64,000 nt of DNA from Sepiola atlantica (GCA_963556195.1 OY744531.1:108067120-108131119), one strand, 5' to 3'; positions 23,201 to 32,836 are shown, counted from the first letter of the stretch. Notes: generated by a model from the letters alone, not told the origin. Translations and numbers: made by a program.

Positions 23201-26200
23201 CATCCTAAGTAGGGAGTTGAGCAGCAAAATGTCTGTTCACATCACATTTAAATTTCTGCATGTTAGTACAGTCAGGGAAGCAGGAGACAGGGAGATAATT
23301 CCAAAGTCTAGCAGTTCAAGGGAAGAAACTATTAGAGTAGAAAGCTTTCCGGCATCTGGGGAGCTCTGCAGTGAAGGGGTGGGATTTTGCTGATTGTCGG
23401 GTTGGTCGGGGGTATTTATGTTGAAGGGGCACCATTGCAGCGATGGGAATTAGTAAGGGAAGTCTCCTCTGTTTTCATTTATTCATGACTAAAAAGAAGT
23501 AAATTATTGATCAAGACTACATATTAAAATTGAACAACATGGACCAATGTTTGGTATAAAAGTCTGGTGAAACAGATTATTTTATCTACTTGTTAAGAAA
23601 GCTTTTCTACTCAATCAAGTACTGTATATATATAACCCCCCCCCCTTTTTTTTTTATTTATTTTTTTTTTTTTTATTTTACTTATATTTTTTCATATATT
23701 TTTTAATTTATATTTTTTCATTTATTAATTTTCCAACGAATGTTAAGTCTGCAATATCTTGGATTTAGTTAGTTTGTCTGGGAATTTAAACTGCATTTTA
23801 CATTTTTTTTTTTTTAATGACTCAAAGCTTCTTTAGACTATATATATATATATATATATATACTAGCAGAGGGAATGAAAGTAGTCCTTACATAGTAATA
23901 AACTTATTTTAACATTTTCTCTTAGGAAAAAAGCTTATAAAAAACAAAAATTAATAAATTTAATTAATATCTGTATCTAATGTATAAATTAATTTGGTCA
24001 GATTTTCAACCCGATATAACAATGCATCTGACAAATATTTGATTCTGACTAGACTTATTCCATTTATTATCTTCCGTTATGTTTTTTACTTGAATATAAT
24101 GTCTTTTGGTTCAATTTTTTATGAAAATAATTATTCTGGATAGGAATAATAATAAACTAAAGACATTTTTCCTTCCTGACATAATCTGCTTGCACCCTTG
24201 ATAAAAAAGTTTTGTCATTTTGCTATCTATTTCGTCTATCAGACAAACAATTGCATGTGTTTCCGAGATGTAGGAGGTAACACTGCTTTCCCTAGATTGC
24301 TCCACTTAACCTTGATCCCCATCTTATAATGTTAAGTGTTTAGCAAGGTGGCATTAAGTACCATTTTTTTTTTTAGTCATTGGTGTTACTCGACCGAGGA
24401 TTAAACTCCGGTCTTCCGAACCATTAGCAAAAATTACATATATGATAAAGACAGGAATAAAATGTTCCAACGTAATGGAAAAGGAAAAAGGAAAACCAAA
24501 ATAATATTTATGTATTCATCAACGTTTCGTCTTTATTGATAGACTTCCTCAGCATATGTTTGAAGAAAAATCATACACGTACAAACATTTTTTGTCAGCA
24601 GGCTCAGAGTGGAGGTACTAAGGACAGTTTTTAATAGAACAAATATGAAAGAGTTATACCAAAGTTATTAATTAGAGAATTTTTTTAACCGACAGTTTTG
24701 CTTCATAGAAAAGTGTATTTAAGTGAAATATTTTAATGAGTTTTGGGTAATTAAGACATTCTTTCATACCAAGTTATTATAGTTATTATAACTGGGAGAC
24801 ATCTTACAGAAAATAGTCAGTTAAATTACTTCAATTTCAACCTCAGAAAAGTAAATTTCCGTTTAAGTTGCTGCAAGTCGTTTTACAAGATTTTCTAATT
24901 TCCCTGAAAATGACTGGAGAGAAAAAATACGAAAAACAAATGCAAAATGAATTTTGGAAGTTTTCTCTATTCATTCTGCCGCCATCACCATCAGATCAAA
25001 GCAGGCAGCTGACATAAGTTAGCGCATTTACCAATGTGCATTTTAATATACATGTTTTTTTTTTTCTTCCTTTTATTCTTTTTAGGCGCACAGAGAGGAA
25101 AGCTGGTTTCCTGGTTTTAGTTGGTCGATCTGCGTCTGCCCAAGTTGTGGTATTCATTTGGGTTGGTGAGTATTATGATTTTATATTGTTGCAAACATAT
25201 TGGCTACTTGGTAGAATTTAAAAAAATTTATTATAGAGATTCCAAACAATTCCGGTTCTGATCTAAAAAGTGTATTATTCCGTTTCGAATCCTGTGTTTG
25301 ATGCAAAGTTGAAAACTACATTACAAGAAAGAAGTGAGAAACTGCGATTTTGTTCTTAATCCTGATGTCTTATTATTCAGTAATTCAAGACACCAGCCAA
25401 CCACGAATAAAAACATTTTTTTTTTGCGTATGTTTTAACTGCATTACAAAAAATAAGTGAGAAACTGCAATTAAACCGTTTCTAAACATTCAGTAATAAA
25501 TCTCACAATTATCAGATAATGAAAATCTAAAAGTTTGTGAGAAAACATTCAAATAAAAGAACTTGCATCAAACAGAATAATTTTGCTAATAAATGTGATT
25601 TCGTCTCAAATCATGGAAATTCACGTCAAATGAATGTCATCCAGAGAGGAAAATCGCCATCTGTAATTGTTGCATTTTTTGGTGCATAGCGGTAAGATGT
25701 GACACAAGGTCAGAAAGTGGGATTTGAAAAGCCAGCGCCCGAGAAGGTGAGCACTCTGGCCTACAAAAAATGCCTGGGAAGCCCTGTCGGCATTCCCCGG
25801 CAGGGCGCCTCAGGCAGTAAGCAATAAACTTACTCCTCCCCAAAGAGGGGAGACAAAGCCTGGGAGGATGGACCTTCTAGAACTGCACAGGACAAACCCA
25901 TAGACCGGCGTCATCAAGCCCTGAAGACCAAGACAATACCGATCTATAGGGTGTAGTATCCATCAGAACAGATACTACACTTTGATCTTAGTCAAAAGGC
26001 CGAGAAACGCGCTTACGTCCCCTGATTTTGTCTCCGGTTACCTTAAGATGTCTGCCTTCGAACATGTCAATTCACTGTTCCTGAAAAATGGATTTTGCTT
26101 ATAATTAAATTCTACTCGATAATTTTTCCTACTTTTTGGTGACGAAACTTATTTAAATCTGCTGCGTAAGTATATAATACTGTTTTGTTGTTGTGTGGTA

Positions 26201-28091
26201 TTAATAATTTAATACGGACGCTTCTCTGTACAAGCACCGAAATTGCACTCATTCTAATTTAAGTTTCACGATAGGAAAATGTACTTTCGATTTTAATATA
26301 ATATTATGTATTCAATTTTCTTATTTTTGTAGGCATTTCGAAGCTATAGAACCCGATGCAATAACTGGAAAACGACAAAGTTTTTTTGGTTTAATACTAA
26401 ACCATTTGTTGCACCAGTTACGTGAGTTGTTGCTTTTCTTTTATAAAAATAAAAAAATTAAGCATTCAATTAACATCTCGTTAATATATCCGTTCTTTAC
26501 ACACGTCTGCATTCTAATTTAAGATGTTTGCTGACTTCGATACCATGACTTTTTCTTTATTTTTTATTCTGTAACATTTATAATTTTTAAACAAAATAAG
26601 AAAATATATTACATTGATCCATTCGGTGAAAAAGTAAACTATACGATTTAATAATTCAATAAATAATTAATAAATCCCTTATTCGTCACTTGGACTTTGT
26701 TTAGTTCAATATCGAGAAATCCTGATTCCTTATATATAATCGTATCACAGTCAATAGTTTTCTTCGAATGTCCGGCTGGCTTGGTAGGCCGAGAGCAAAC
26801 TCAAAGCGTTTCCACAAATAATGACGATCGAGAGGCGCTCGTAAAGCCAATATAATTCGCGATTGTCTCCGGTGTTGCGCGTCATTAATAGACCAAGGCT
26901 GCCGAGGTAGTCGCATGTGACAGAGCCAATCACTCCACTCGTCTCCACAGCGATCGGTTGAAATACAAATCTGTCGAGAAGATTGTCATATTTTGACCAC
27001 TTGTGGCTCGCTGCTGACGCTGCTGCATGTCCAGGGTTTGGATATCCAGAGAAAAGTCAACAAAGTTATTTTCTTACATAAAAAATGAAAATTGTCGACA
27101 GAAAAATTTTCCTCAGGGGAGATAATCACCCACTTTCTAAAAGAATGTAACTGATTATCTCCCCTGAATTTAAGAGTCTCAAGTGTGGGTTTTAATCATG
27201 CCTGGAGTTGTTGAAAACGGTTATTTGAAAAAAGATAAATAAATAATCAGAACTGTGATAGAATCGGCAACAAACTCTGGACATGCAGCAGTATCAGCAG
27301 AGAACCGCAAGCGGTCAAAATATGCCGATCTTCTTGAGAGATTTGTATTTCAACCAATCGTTGTGGAGACAAGTGGAGTGATTGGCTCTGCCACACGCAA
27401 CTTCCTCGGCAGCCTTGGTCTATTAATGACGCACAACACCGGAGACAAATCTTGAATTGCCTTGGCTATGCTATTGCCATTTGTAGAAACGTTTTGAGTC
27501 TGCTCTCGGCCTGCCAAGCCAGCTGGACATTCGAAGAAAACTATTGATTGTGATACGATCATATATAAGGAATCAGATTTTTTTGCTACTGAACTAAACA
27601 ATGTCCAAGTGACGAATAAGGCATTTTAAAAAAAATAAAACAAACTGAACGTTTGAAGTTTAATAAAATAGCTGATTACCTTATGTAGCATACTCTTTGC
27701 TGAGTCGATTTTGAATGATGTATATTTAACGATAGCGTGTACGTTTGTTCAACCCATTTCAAATATTATTAGACAATCGACATACGATTGTAATTCAATA
27801 TGTTTGTGTCTTTAGTGACCGTCCCTTCCCCCCTTTCTTTCAGTGGGGGAGAACATGGTACGTCTATTTCTTATGGACTTGAATTAATGTTTTATTTTAA
27901 ACAGAATTTTATTTTTAATTCTTATTTTAGTCATCCTTGAATGTGGAAAATGTCATTTCTCATTATTTATGAATATTTGACCTCACGCAGCTGCTGTGCT
28001 GAGTTTTCTCATATCAAATTTCATAACTATTTGTGTTTTGTTTTTAGATGCAGACAGCCTTATCATGGTGCCAAAAAGTTATGGAAGCTGA
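14139..28091 (+). CDS. Stand-alone CULT-domain protein (cereblon C-terminal-like), gene span, 5' exon not found
   Basis: Six exons join in frame (14139-14285, 19481-19536, 22113-22175, 25086-25165, 26333-26421, 28048-28091), giving 159 residues from the first recognised exon to a TGA stop. The order of motifs is that of the CULT domain, the thalidomide-binding fold of cereblon. First comes a zinc-ligand pair CRHCGHG, then the tryptophan-cage segment SWFPGFSW with a third Trp in HLGW, and the second zinc pair CPSCG between them. The three Trp correspond to the cage that binds uracil-like ligands in cereblon. The protein ends FFGLILNHLLHQL ... VPKSYGS. No Lon-like domain is visible, so it resembles the single-domain, often secreted CULT proteins of invertebrates rather than cereblon itself. 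The start codon and any signal peptide lie in an upstream exon I could not place. One weak candidate is at 9117-9159 (ATG, hydrophobic MLSLSLELLFLLKS, donor GTGTGT, matching phase), but it lies inside a repeat. Confidence 0.82.
14905..16115. repeat. 1.2-kb array of (TTAATTAATTATTGAA)-type repeats
   Basis: Composed almost wholly of TTAATTAATTATTTAA and TTAATAAATTATTGAA modules. C occurs only in the first few units (TTACTTA), and otherwise the only non-A/T base is the G in ATTGAATT. The modules are palindromic (TTAATTAA). Lies in the first recognised intron of the CULT gene. Confidence 0.95.
16592..16650. repeat. Inverted-repeat partner of 17885-17940
   Basis: ACTGGTATAGATTGGGACCC ... CCAACTTTGCATCGTC is the near reverse complement of 17888-17932. 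The pair brackets about 1.2 kb, including the tandem array at 17083-17860, suggesting the ends of a fold-back element around an expanded core. Confidence 0.65.
16651..17082. other. Unassigned intronic DNA
   Basis: No exon recognised within the intron between 14286 and 19480. The - strand open frame at 16985-16794 lacks any recognisable domain. Confidence 0.5.
17083..17860. repeat. About 66-70-bp tandem repeat, roughly 11 copies
   Basis: The unit contains ACTTTTCTTGAAAAAA, TTGTTTATTAACAGTTGATT, AGCTATGCTTTCTTTG and a short variable A-rich run, which makes the length vary. The left-most copies (17083-17215) are more diverged, the inner ones nearly identical. Confidence 0.95.
17998..18603 (+). 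mobile_element. LINE family B, 3' fragment
   Basis: Encodes MEFCYLEHVLSSGGGCE, AWRQFRELQPILTKR, RGCVYSSCVRS and MVRWICLVRPEQ, the region after the RT palm in a widespread RTE/CR1-like LINE (usually FCYLGDMLSAGGGCE and MIRWICNVKP). After a stop at 18374 the frame shifts, but PRLSWEDVIK-like and LDNQAPTLIRG-like segments follow. The 3' end runs into GTTGTTGTTGATGACGATGA, a microsatellite-type tail. It lies in the CULT gene intron in sense orientation. A longer copy sits at 41440-42800. Confidence 0.82.
18636..18700 (-). mobile_element. LINE family A 3' tail only
   Basis: ACATAGTTCACCCCCAAACA through GTAAATGTAAGGGGCTAC, preceded by T-runs. A severely 5'-truncated copy of about 60 bp, abutting poly-T/poly-A rich DNA to 18843. 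Confidence 0.75.
19118..19183 (-). mobile_element. Short 3' tail of the LINE seen at 3745-4092
   Basis: AATGGAAATCGCTCCAGACA and CCACTTGATGTAAGGAGCTAA are the reverse complement of the 3' tail at 4030-4080, with the T-run on the left representing poly-A. Confidence 0.75.
19481..19536 (+). CDS. CULT gene exon 2
   Basis: Acceptor TTTATTTTTAG at 19480; donor AAG/GTAAGT at 19537. Encodes GKYFEVITLSNADVLKVDK, the beta-strand segment after the first zinc pair; ends in phase 0. Confidence 0.85.
19670..20092. repeat. About 45-bp AT-rich self-complementary tandem repeat
   Basis: Units of ATAAAATATATAACATTTTA and ATTCTTAAAAATGTT, about nine copies of somewhat varying length. TAACATTTTA and TAAAATGTTA make each unit able to fold on itself. 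Lies 130 bp downstream of CULT exon 2. Confidence 0.9.
20505..20790 (-). mobile_element. LINE family A 3'-end copy
   Basis: Same antisense block as at 5970 and 9707: ATAGTTCACCCCAAACAAGG, GGGCTACTGAGAATTAGGG, TTCTGCATGTCAGTACAGT, CATCTGGGGACCTCCACAGT, ending at GGACTTAACTGATTGTCGGG. Contains only the extreme C-terminal codons and 3' UTR. Confidence 0.82.
20791..22110. other. Intronic DNA with a degenerate Penelope-type end at 21515-21550
   Basis: No exon between CULT exons 2 and 3. A GGGCGATAACTCTT / AAGGGAAATAACTCG pair at 21111-21150 resembles short repeats common in mollusc genomes. On the - strand, 21550-21515 reads CCTGAAGAAGGCTGGAGG ... GCGGTCGAAAAGTTG, a degenerate version of the CTGATGA-stem-GAAA signature of Penelope-like element ends (stem GCTG/CAGC). 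Confidence 0.4.
22113..22175 (+). CDS. CULT gene probable exon 3 (63 bp, phase 0 on both sides)
   Basis: A clean 21-codon exon flanked by GATGCTTTCAG and GTGAGTAAAA reads QALRDELLQKYRSHTNNTTL plus G. Both borders are phase 0, exactly as needed between ...VLKVDK and AHREESW. In cereblon itself this linker is short, so the exon could be an optional cassette that lengthens the loop before the Trp cage. It is called from splice sites and frame only. Confidence 0.6.
22705..22797. repeat. Interstitial telomere-like CCCTAA repeats
   Basis: CTACCCTAACCCTAAACC at 22705 and AATAACCCTAACCCTAACCC just before 22797 give short tracts of the vertebrate/lophotrochozoan-type telomere repeat (TTAGGG on -). 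Similar tracts occur near 14775, 42915, 44585 and 63883. Confidence 0.85.
23115..23440 (-). mobile_element. LINE family A 3'-end copy
   Basis: A more diverged member: CATCCCAAACAAGGGGGCAC, GGGACTACTGTGATTTAGGG, ATTTCTGCATGTTAGTACAG, CATCTGGGGAGCTCTGCAGT and GATTTTGCTGATTGTCGGG. Extends into the coding part that gives GGTATTTATGTTGAAGGGGC. Confidence 0.8.
23441..25085. other. Intronic DNA with microsatellites and a second Penelope-type end
   Basis: No exon seen. Contains C9/T12 tracts at 23637-23675, a (TA)12 run at 23839-23863, and at 24552-24520 (-) CTGAGGAAGTCT ... AAGACGAAACGTTG, a degenerate Penelope-type end. A tRNA T-arm-like sequence on - at about 24424-24380 is too weak to call. Confidence 0.4.
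25086..25165 (+). CDS. CULT gene exon 4 (tryptophan cage and second zinc pair)
   Basis: Acceptor TCTTTTTAG at 25085; donor GTTG/GTGAGT at 25166. Encodes AHREESWFPGFSWSICV and then CPSCGIHLGW. All three cage tryptophans and the second CxxC are present; the last Trp codon is split by the intron. Confidence 0.88.
25680..26012 (-). mobile_element. U2-snRNA-headed SINE, fullest head
   Basis: On the - strand the element starts GCGTTTCTCGGCCTTTTGAC then TAAGATCAAAGTGTAGTATC and TGTTCTGAT, matching roughly the first 48 nt of U2 snRNA (including the branchpoint-pairing GTAGTA) with only a few differences. It then switches to unrelated sequence: GGATACTACACCCTATAG, a CAGTTCTAGAAGGTCCATCC block, TCCCCTCTTTGGGGAGGAG, TGCCTGAGGCGCCCTG and a 3' end CCACTTTCTGACCTTGTGTC. 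The Sm site and the rest of U2 are absent, so it is not a U2 gene. Five more copies occur (35512, 52142, 52465, 52730, 57087). Lies in the intron between CULT exons 4 and 5. Confidence 0.88.
26085..26243. mobile_element. Half of a GGTGCTTGTA-ended inverted-repeat element
   Basis: AAATTCTACTCGATAATTTT, TTATTTAAATCTGCTGCGTA and the end CTTCTCTGTACAAGCACC match, in inverse orientation, the left arm of the complete element at 59521-59951. No partner arm is present, so it is a broken copy. Confidence 0.7.
26333..26421 (+). CDS. CULT gene exon 5
   Basis: Acceptor TTATTTTTGTAG at 26332; donor GTTAC/GTGAGT at 26422. Encodes HFEAIEPDAITGKRQSFFG and LILNHLLHQL, comparable with the FWGLTRSALL end of cereblon. 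Confidence 0.85.
26677..27621. mobile_element. Inverted duplication of a retroelement ORF fragment (about 345-bp arms)
   Basis: CCTTATTCGTCACTTGGAC at the left edge pairs with GTCCAAGTGACGAATAAGG at the right edge (27603-27621). The arms (26677-27040 and 27273-27621) are reverse complements with scattered differences. Each arm encodes, reading toward the outside, KYADLLERFVFQPIVVETSG, then LGSLGLLMT-NTGD and, in the left arm, RELYWLYERLSIVIICGNAL. This pattern (VETxG, TGD, QRLSxAxxxGN) is one I associate with the C-terminal end of invertebrate RT ORFs; the family is uncertain. The 230-bp centre contains a second small palindrome (27112-27172, AGGGGAGATAATCA / TGATTATCTCCCCT). Located in the last intron of the CULT gene. 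Confidence 0.75.
28048..28091 (+). CDS. CULT gene last exon and stop
   Basis: Acceptor TTTGTTTTTAG at 28047. Encodes ADSLIMVPKSYGS then TGA. A 23-bp AT-rich unit (ATAATTACAATTTAAAAAAA) is repeated about three times at 28098-28165 in the presumed 3' UTR. Confidence 0.8.
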
Positions 28092-28200
28092 ACTGCGATA
28101 ATTACAATTTAAAAAAATTGATAATTACAATTTAAAAAAATTGATAATTACAATTTTAAAAAAATAAAAACAAAAAACTTTGCCTGCAATGAATTTTGTA

Positions 28201-28206
28201 AATAAA
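28201..28206 (+). terminator. Polyadenylation signal AATAAA for the CULT gene
   Basis: First canonical AATAAA after the stop codon, 110 bp downstream, followed by TGT-rich sequence. Chosen by position only. Confidence 0.55.
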
Positions 28207-29017
28207 ATGTTTCAACTTGGATGTTGGCTTTGTCATTTTTATATTTTTTCTGTTAAATAAAAGGGTTTTACTTTCAAATGACGTGTTCTTGATAGAATAA
28301 CTCTTAAAAGTAAAACTCTTTTAAGTCAAATATTCCCCTCCTCCTCCCCCTCCCTCCACAAATGGCATCTACCTTTTCTATGGAAGAACCTCAAAAACCT
28401 TCAGTTAATTCTTAATCATTACATAAAGATTTAAAAAGAAATTAATTTGTATTTCGTAATAGTAGTAGCTTGTGTTTTATCCACGATACAAAGTGTGACA
28501 CATACAGGTAGGTAGAGCACTATTAGGTACTAGTGTATTAATATGGACATTAAATATTAATGAACATTTTTTTTTTTGTCACATTCAGAGATAATTAAAT
28601 TGTCTGCTTGTCTGCATTTTGTCAAACACCTTTCATTTCTTTTACAGGGTGTTCAAGATAAATTTGATATTTCAGAACCATTTAATAGTGGTAAAGGATA
28701 TCTATTTCTGTGTCGTGGGTTTGAGAACTGGACGACTGGAAATCACCAGAATATCGGAAGAGCAGACAACATAAAAATGGGAAAACCTAAGGTTGAGTGA
28801 CACCGAGGAACTCAGAGGAATGGAGAGAGAACTTGTTGCCAATTCATGTGTGGCAATCCTATGGGATAGGTACAGGTGAAGGAAGAAACTGAATTTTGTT
28901 CTTGAATGTTCAGTTTAATATTCAAGGAGTGATTCATATTTTGAAAACAAACATAAATCACTGAAATGAACAAGATTTGTTATGGTATCAAATTCAAAGT
29001 ACAGAATATTATGGTGT
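28207..29017. other. Intergenic DNA 3' of the CULT gene
   Basis: No assured gene. At 28648 an acceptor-like TTCTTTTACAG precedes an open frame to 28800 (GVQDKFDISEPFNSGKGYLF ...). Downstream codons vaguely recall the tail of a LINE ORF, but no confident match can be made. Confidence 0.4.
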
Positions 29018-32000
29018 GGATTGTGGCCCTTTGTGGTTGTGAATTCGATTACATTAAAGGATTGTGGCCCTTTGTGGTTGTGAATTCGATTACATTAAAG
29101 GATTGTGGCCCTTTATGGTTGTGAATTCGATTACATTAAAGGATTGTGGCCCTTTATGGTTGTGAATTCGATTACATTAAAGGATTGTGGCCCTTTATGG
29201 TTGTGAATTCGATTACATTAAAGGATTGTGGCCATTTATGGTTGTGAATTCGATTACATTAAAGGATTGTGGCCCTTTATGGTTGTGAATTCGATTACAT
29301 TAAAGGATTGTGGCCCTTTATGGTTGTGAATTCGATTACATTAAAGGATTGTGGCCCTTTATGGTTGTGAATTCGATTACATTAAAGGATTGTGGCCCTT
29401 TATGGTTGTGAATTCGATTACATTAAAGGATTGTGGCCCTTTATGGTTGTGAATTCGATTACATTAAAGGATTGTGGCCCTTTGTGGTTGTGAATTCGAT
29501 TACATTAAAGGATTGTGGCCCTTTGTGGTTGTGAATTCGATTACATTAAAGGATTGTGGCCCTTTGTGGTTGTGAATTCGATTACATTAAAGGATTGTGG
29601 CCCTTTATGGTTGTGAATTCGATTACATTAAAGGATTGTGGCCCTTTATGGTTGTGAATTCGATTACATTAAAGGATTGTGGCCCTTTATGGTTGTGAAT
29701 TCGATTACATTAAAGGATTGTGGCCCTTTATGGTTGTGAATTCGATTACATTAAAGGATTGTGGCCCTTTGTGGTTGTGAATTCGATTACATTAAAGGAT
29801 TGTGGCCCTTTGTGGTTGTGAATTCGATTACATTAAAGGATTGTGGCCCTTTATGGTTGTGAATTCGATTACATTAAAGGATTGTGGCCCTTTATGGTTG
29901 TGAATTCGATTACATTAAAGGATTGTGGCCCTTTATGGTTGTGAATTCGATTACATTAAAGGATTGTGGCCCTTTATGGTTGTGAATTCGATTACATTAA
30001 AGGATTGTGGCCCTTTGTGGTTGTGAATTCGATTACATTAAAGGATTGTGGCCCTTTGTGGTTGTGAATTTGATTACATTAAAGGATTGTGGCCCTTTAT
30101 GGTTGTGAATTCGATTACATTAAAGGATTGTGGCCCTTTATGGTTGTGAATTCGATTACATTAAAGGATTGTGGCCCTTTATGGTTGTGAATTCGATTAC
30201 ATTAAAGGATTGTGGCCCTTTATGGTTGTGAATTCGATTACATTAAAGGATTGTGGCCCTTTATGGTTGTGAATTCGATTACATTAAAGGATTGTGGCCC
30301 TTTATGGTTGTGAATTCGATTACATTAAAGGATTGTGGCCCTTTGTGGTTGTGAATTCGATTACATTAAAGGATTGTGGCCCTTTGTGGTTGTGAATTCG
30401 ATTACATTAAAGGATTGTGGCCCTTTGTGGTTGTGAATTCGATTACATTAAAGGATTGTGGCCCTTTATGGTTGTGAATTCGATTACATTAAAGGATTGT
30501 GGCCCTTTGTGGTTGTGAATTCGATTACATTAAAGGATTGTGGCCCTTTGTGGTTGTGAATTCGATTACATTAAAGGATTGTGGCCCTTTGTGGTTGTGA
30601 ATTCGATTACATTAAAGGATTGTGGCCCTTTGTGGTTGTGAATTCGATTACATTAAAGGATTGTGGCCCTTTGTGGTTGTGAATTCGATTACATTAAAGG
30701 ATTGTGGCCCTTTGTGGTTGTGAATTCGATTACATTAAAGGATTGTGGCCCTTTGTGGTTGTGAATTCGATTACATTAAAGGATTGTGGCCCTTTGTGGT
30801 TGTGAATTCGATTACATTAAAGGATTGTGGCCCTTTGTGGTTGTGAATTCGATTACATTAAAGGATTGTGGCCCTTTGTGGTTGTGAATTCGATTACATT
30901 AAAGGATTGTGGCCCTTTGTGGTTGTGAATTCGATTACATTAAAGGATTGTGGCCCTTTGTGGTTGTGAATTCGATTACATTAAAGGATTGTGGCCCTTT
31001 ATGGTTGTGAATTCGATTACATTAAAGGATTGTGGCCCTTTATGGTTGTGAATTCGATTACATTAAAGGATTGTGGCCCTTTATGGTTGTGAATTCGATT
31101 ACATTAAAGGATTGTGGCCCTTTATGGTTGTGAATTCGATTACATTAAAGGATTGTGGCCCTTTATGGTTGTGAATTCGATTACATTAAAGGATTGTGGC
31201 CCTTTATGGTTGTGAATTCGATTACATTAAAGGATTGTGGCCCTTTATGGTTGTGAATTCGATTACATTAAAGGATTGTGGCCCTTTATGGTTGTGAATT
31301 CGATTACATTAAAGGATTGTGGCCCTTTATGGTTGTGAATTCGATTACATTAAAGGATTGTGGCCCTTTATGGTTGTGAATTCGATTACATTAAAGGATT
31401 GTGGCCCTTTATGGTTGTGAATTCGATTACATTAAAGGATTGTGGCCCTTTATGGTTGTGAATTCGATTACATTAAAGGATTGTGGCCCTTTATGGTTGT
31501 GAATTCGATTACATTAAAGGATTGTGGCCCTTTGTGGTTGTGAATTCGATTACATTAAAGGATTGTGGCCCTTTGTGGTTGTGAATTCGATTACATTAAA
31601 GGATTGTGGCCCTTTGTGGTTGTGAATTCGATTACATTAAAGGATTGTGGCCCTTTGTGGTTGTGAATTCGATTACATTAAAGGATTGTGGCCCTTTGTG
31701 GTTGTGAATTCGATTACATTAAAGGATTGTGGCCCTTTGTGGTTGTGAATTCGATTACATTAAAGGATTGTGGCCCTTTGTGGTTGTGAATTCGATTACA
31801 TTAAAGGATTGTGGCCCTTTATGGTTGTGAATTCGATTACATTAAAGGATTGTGGCCCTTTGTGGTTGTGAATTCGATTACATTAAAGGATTGTGGCCCT
31901 TTGTGGTTGTGAATTCGATTACATTAAAGGATTGTGGCCCTTTGTGGTTGTGAATTCGATTACATTAAAGGATTGTGGCCCTTTGTGGTTGTGAATTCGA

Positions 32001-32836
32001 TTACATTAAAGGATTGTGGCCCTTTATGGTTGTGAATTCGATTACATTAAAGGATTGTGGCCCTTTATGGTTGTGAATTCGATTACATTAAAGGATTGTT
32101 GCCCTTTATGGTTGTGAATTCGATTACATTAAAGGATTGTGGCCCTTTATGGTTGTGAATTCGATTACATTAAAGGATTGTGGCCCTTTATGGTTGTGAA
32201 TTCGATTACATTAAAGGATTGTGGCCCTTTATGGTTGTGAATTCGATTACATTAAAGGATTGTGGCCCTTTATGGTTGTGAATTCGATTACATTAAAGGA
32301 TTGTGGCCCTTTATGGTTGTGAATTCGATTACATTAAAGGATTGTGGCCCTTTATGGTTGTGAATTCGATTACATTAAAGGATTGTGGCCCTTTATGGTT
32401 GTGAATTCGATTACATTAAAGGATTGTGGCCCTTTATGGTTGTGAATTCGATTACATTAAAGGATTGTGGCCCTTTATGGTTGTGAATTCGATTACATTA
32501 AAGGATTGTGGCCCTTTATGGTTGTGAATTCGATTACATTAAAGGATTGTGGCCCTTTATGGTTGTGAATTCGATTACATTAAAGGATTGTGGCCCTTTA
32601 TGGTTGTGAATTCGATTACATTAAAGGATTGTGGCCCTTTATGGTTGTGAATTCGATTACATTAAAGGATTGTGGCCCTTTATGGTTATGAATTCGATTA
32701 CATTAAAGGATTGTGGCCCTTTATGGTTGTGAATTCGATTACATTAAAGGATTGTGGCCCTTTATGGTTGTGAATTCGATTACATTAAAGGATTGTGGCC
32801 CTTTATGGTTGTGAATTCGATTACATTAAAGGATTG
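29018..32836. repeat. 41-bp minisatellite, 93 copies
   Basis: 3813 bp of a strict 41-bp unit (GGATTGTGGCCCTTTATGG then TTGTGAATTCGATTACATTA AA), 93 full copies from 29018 to 32830, then a 6-7-base partial. Copies differ almost only at one site, CTTTATGG versus CTTTGTGG, and the two states come in runs. Rare private changes occur (GCCATTTATGG at about 29231, TTGCCC at 32100, GTTATGAATTC at 32686, TGAATTTGATT at 30066). 41 is not a multiple of three and stops occur, so it is non-coding. It sits between the 3' ends of the two convergent genes. Confidence 0.98.

Noticed and set aside
24380..24425. Possible tRNA or tRNA-SINE (GAGTTTAATCC resembles a B box)
   Set aside because: No cloverleaf, no A box at the right distance.
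28648..28800. Extra exon of the CULT gene
   Set aside because: Lies beyond the stop codon and poly-A signal, and its sequence does not continue the CULT fold.
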